Source: Spirochaetota bacterium (GTDB taxonomy: Bacteria > Spirochaetota > Spirochaetia > SZUA-6 > Fen-1364). From it: a stretch of 38,815 bases of DNA. Under the pieces are notes generated by a model. It was not told where the DNA came from. It searched no databases and saw only the letters and a program-made list of their open reading frames with translations. This document shows, piece by piece, positions 35,885 through 38,815 of this stretch. The stretch lies in contig JAPLSM010000433.1 in the NCBI GenBank assembly GCA_026398635.1, positions 1 to 38,815 on the forward strand, read 5' to 3'. Made by a program: the position numbers and the translations under genes. Every line of letters starts with the position of its first letter. The stretch's first letter is position 1.

Positions 35885-37930
35885 TCAGGTCGCGAACCCC
35901 CCAACCTTCTCCGCGAAGTGCGAGAACTCCATGGTGGAGGTGGCCCGGCCCTGGGAGATGCTTCGCAGGCTGGTAGTGTAGCCGAACAGGGCTGCGAGCG
36001 GCGCCTGCGCCTTCACGTGGTCGAAACCCGGTTTGTTCTCGACGTTCAGAATGAGGCCCCCACGGGCGTTGATGGTGCCGATCACGTCCCCGAGGAATTC
36101 GGACGGCGTCAGGACGTCTACGGCCATGATGGGCTCGAGCAGCAGCGGGTCGGCCGTGCGGCAGGCGGCGTCGAACGACAGGGCGCCGGCCGCTTCGAAC
36201 GCGATGGCCGTGGACGTGTTGGGATGATACTCGGCTGCCACGAGCGTCACGCCGATGTCGTGCGCCGGGTAGCCGTAGACCACTCCCGAACCGAAGGCGG
36301 CGGTGACGCCGCGTTCGACGGCTTCCACCAGCTCTTCGGGCAGGTCACCGTCGGCGAGCGCCGAGCGGAACGAGTTGCCCGCGCCCCGCGCGAGGGGCTC
36401 CACGCGCACGGTGATGACCGCCTCGTGCTCCTTGCCCGCGATGGTGCGGTGGTAGCGTTCGACGTGGGTGATGGCCTTCCCGATGGTCTCCCGGTACGAG
36501 ACCTGGGGTTTACCCACCCGGGCCTCGACCTTGAACTCACGGAAGATCCGGGTGACGAGCACGTCGATGTGCAGCTCGCCCATGCCCGAGATGATCAGCT
36601 CCCCGGTTTCCTCGTTTTCCTTCACCGAGAAGGTGGGGTCCTCGATGGAGAGCACCTCCAGCACCTCGGAAAGCTTCTTGCGCTCGGACAGGGTCTTTGG
36701 CTCGATGGCCACCGAGATGACCGGCACGGGGAAGTGCATGCGCTCGAGCAGGATGGGGAACGCCTCGACGCCGATCGTGTCGCCCGTGCGGGCCTGCTTC
36801 AGCCCGATGACGGCCGCGATGTCGCCGGCCTCGACCTGGTCCAACTGCACCTGCTGGTTCGCGTGCATGCGCAAGAGGCGGTTGACCCGCTCGCGCTTTT
36901 TCCGTCCCACGTTGTAGACGACCTGCCCCTCCTTGATGCGCCCGGAGTACATGCGCACGTAGCAGAGGTTGCCGGCCTCCCGGGTGGCCTGCAGCTTGAA
37001 GACGAGCCCGAGGGGGAAGGCGTCGGGCCGGCAGGGCACCTCGACCGCGTCCTCCTTCTTGAGGTGGTGGCCGGTCACGGGCGGCACGTCGAGCGGGGAG
37101 GGCAGGTAGTCGACCACCGCGTCGAGCAGCGGCTGCACGCCCACGTTGCGCAGCGAGGCGCCGCAGAGCACGGGCGTGAAGGAGCGCTGGAGGACCGCCT
37201 CGCGCAGGACCTTCCGCACGAGCTCGGCGGGGATCTGCCCGCCCGCGAGATAGAGCCCGGTGAGCTCGTCGGAGAGGCTGGCGAGTGCGTCGAGCAGGCG
37301 CTCCCGGGCCGCATGGGCCACCTCCTCACGCCCAGCCGCGATCGGGGAGTCGGTCACGGTGACGCCCTGGTCGGCGGGGTCCCAGCGCAGCTCGCGCATG
37401 CCGACGAGATCGATGACCCCCTCGAACTCCGTCTCCGCGCCGATTGGCAGCTGGAGGGCCACCGGGACCGTGCCGAGCTTGGCGCGTATCTCCGCGAGCA
37501 CGTTCTCGAAGCTCGCGCCGACGCGGTCGAGCTTGTTGACGTACGCGATCTTGGGCACGTGGTAGCGGTCGGCCTGGTGCCAGACCGTCTCGGACTGGGG
37601 CTCCACCCCGCCCACGGCGTCGAAGATGGTGACCGCGCCGTCGAGCACACGCAGCGACCGCTCCACCTCGGCCGTGAAATCCACGTGCCCGGGGGTGTCG
37701 ATGATGTTCACCTGGTGGTCGCGCCAGTAGCAGGTGGTGGCCGCGGCCGTGATCGTGATGCCGCGCTCCTGCTCCTGGTCCATCCAGTCCATGGTGGCTT
37801 CGCCGTTGTCCACCTCGCCCATGCGGTGGGTTTTGCCCGTGTAGAAGAGGATGCGCTCGATGGTGGTGGTCTTCCCGGCGTCAATATGCGCGATGATCCC
37901 TATGTTGCGGATGCTGCTGAGATCGGCCAT
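35885..37930 (-). CDS. fusA: Elongation factor G (canonical G motifs)
   Basis: [83 protein letters not shown] at 37930; ORF-track extension to 38080 unlikely. Confidence 0.96.
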   Translation of the reverse strand: MADLSSIRNIGIIAHIDAGKTTTIERILFYTGKTHRMGEVDNGEATMDWMDQEQERGITITAAATTCYWRDHQVNIIDTPGHVDFTAEVERSLRVLDGAVTIFDAVGGVEPQSETVWHQADRYHVPKIAYVNKLDRVGASFENVLAEIRAKLGTVPVALQLPIGAETEFEGVIDLVGMRELRWDPADQGVTVTDSPIAAGREEVAHAARERLLDALASLSDELTGLYLAGGQIPAELVRKVLREAVLQRSFTPVLCGASLRNVGVQPLLDAVVDYLPSPLDVPPVTGHHLKKEDAVEVPCRPDAFPLGLVFKLQATREAGNLCYVRMYSGRIKEGQVVYNVGRKKRERVNRLLRMHANQQVQLDQVEAGDIAAVIGLKQARTGDTIGVEAFPILLERMHFPVPVISVAIEPKTLSERKKLSEVLEVLSIEDPTFSVKENEETGELIISGMGELHIDVLVTRIFREFKVEARVGKPQVSYRETIGKAITHVERYHRTIAGKEHEAVITVRVEPLARGAGNSFRSALADGDLPEELVEAVERGVTAAFGSGVVYGYPAHDIGVTLVAAEYHPNTSTAIAFEAAGALSFDAACRTADPLLLEPIMAVDVLTPSEFLGDVIGTINARGGLILNVENKPGFDHVKAQAPLAALFGYTTSLRSISQGRATSTMEFSHFAEKVGGFAT

Positions 37931-37969
37931 ACGTTGTCCTCGGGGTCTTCCTCTGGGGAATCTCGCGCC

Positions 37970-37977
37970 ACTATAAT
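37970..37977. promoter_or_regulatory. Putative bidirectional -10 region (fusA leftward, CAP-domain gene rightward)
   Basis: ACTATAAT: + TATAAT (37972-37977) and - TATAGT (37975-37970) share 4 bp. Confidence 0.4.
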
Positions 37978-37983
37978 CAAAGG

Positions 37984-38721
37984 ATGCGCCCCGTGCATAG
38001 GGCGATCTACGCCGCACTCCTGCTCGTCCCAACCGTATGGCTCTCCGCTTGGGATTCCCCGCTCGCGTGGGCAAACGCACTGCGGGGGACGACAGCGCCC
38101 GCGCTGCGGCCCGACCCGCTGCTCTCGCAGGCCGCCGGGGCGTACGCCGCGGAGCTGGCTGCCACAGGTGTCCTGAGCCACACCGGCCCTGCTGATGGCA
38201 GCCGGCTCCTGGACCGGTTCTTCCGGGAGGGGGGAACGGCGTTCGAGGTGGGTGAGATCCTGGGCGCCGGGCCCGACCTCGCGGCGGTGGAATTGGCCTG
38301 GGAGGCGAGCCCCGGTCACCGGCGTGTGGTGCTGGGCGAGCGCTACACCATCATGGGGTGGGGCTCGGCATCACGAGGCACGCAGCAGGTGTGGGTGGTC
38401 ATGATGGCCCGCACGGTCGTGGAGGGCCTGTCCCTCGAGGAGGCGGCCGGCGTCCTGGTCGTCGCGGGCAAGCTCGGTCCCTCCTGGGCGATCGAGCCCT
38501 GGCTGGACGCCGGTTCGGGCGAGTCGAGTCCCTCGGCCTGGGACTCCGTGACCCGGCGGTTCGAGTACCGGGTTCCGCTCGTCGATAGCCGGGTCCGGAT
38601 CCTGATCGGGTGCCGGGACGCGTACGGCGATCGTCAGGCCACCGACTCGGTCACATGGCCTCGAGGAACGGAATCCCCAGCAGGCGCAGGCCGTTCAACA
38701 ATACCTGTGCCACCGCCCTGA
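37984..38721 (+). CDS. Secreted CAP/SCP-like domain protein
   Basis: Signal peptide; PLLSQAAGAYAAELAATGVLSHTGPADGSRLLDRF...WEASPGHRRVVLGERYTIMGWGSA typical of bacterial CAP domains. Confidence 0.8.
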   Translation: MRPVHRAIYAALLLVPTVWLSAWDSPLAWANALRGTTAPALRPDPLLSQAAGAYAAELAATGVLSHTGPADGSRLLDRFFREGGTAFEVGEILGAGPDLAAVELAWEASPGHRRVVLGERYTIMGWGSASRGTQQVWVVMMARTVVEGLSLEEAAGVLVVAGKLGPSWAIEPWLDAGSGESSPSAWDSVTRRFEYRVPLVDSRVRILIGCRDAYGDRQATDSVTWPRGTESPAGAGRSTIPVPPP

Positions 38722-38815
38722 CAAGCCCGATGCGTGACACCACCAGGTCCGGGTCCTCGTTGCGGAGCACGGGATTCTCCTGATACCACCGGCTGAAGGC
38801 CTTCGACAGCTCGAA
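38651..38815 (-). CDS. argS: Arginyl-tRNA synthetase, C-terminal end (partial)
   Basis: - strand reads FELSKAFSRWYQENPVLRNEDPDLVVSRIGLVRAVAQVLLNGLRLLGIPFLEAM*, the DALR anticodon-binding C-terminus. Confidence 0.85.
   Translation of the reverse strand, partial: FELSKAFSRWYQENPVLRNEDPDLVVSRIGLVRAVAQVLLNGLRLLGIPFLEAM

Noticed and set aside
35810-38176. 788-aa + strand ORF opposite fusA
   Set aside because: Val/His/Asp/Glu-rich antisense translation of EF-G; the real gene is on the - strand.

Overview
The window is a GC-rich, most likely Spirochaetota chromosomal segment (FliY-type switch protein, WhiG/FliA sigma and DUF342/FapA in the flagellar operon, paired EF-G paralogues). It is dominated by a long + strand motility operon: motA(3' end)-motB-fliL-fliM-fliY-fliO-fliP-fliQ-fliR-flhB-flhA-flhF-flhG-hyp-whiG/fliA-fapA-hyp-hyp-cheW-cheA-cheY. 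A convergent - strand pair follows, an FtsI-like PBP with a PASTA-like tail and a Maf/DUF115 motility factor. Next come two tandem LysM-M23 peptidases and a bactofilin-like membrane protein (+), secA (-), a lipoprotein, nnr and two small membrane proteins (+), two adjacent EF-G paralogues (-), a CAP/SCP-domain protein (+), and the 3' end of argS (-). I saw no CRISPR array, tRNA, rRNA, transposase or prophage, and no clearly new multigene system. The most interesting signals are small and non-coding: (i) a four-copy dispersed palindromic repeat family whose central stems differ in sequence but stay base-paired; (ii) two G9 tracts, the only 9-mer G/C runs I noticed, each exactly 7 nt downstream of a predicted -10 box, in front of fliL and the PBP gene; (iii) -10-like boxes 6-10 nt before start codons, suggesting leaderless mRNAs for secA and neighbours; (iv) three consecutive hairpins in the flhB-flhA gap; (v) an in-register Hpt duplication in CheA; (vi) an EF-G paralogue with NKME and DTPGS in place of canonical GTPase motifs. 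Everything was read by eye from the sequence and the supplied ORF track; no searches or folding calculations were run.
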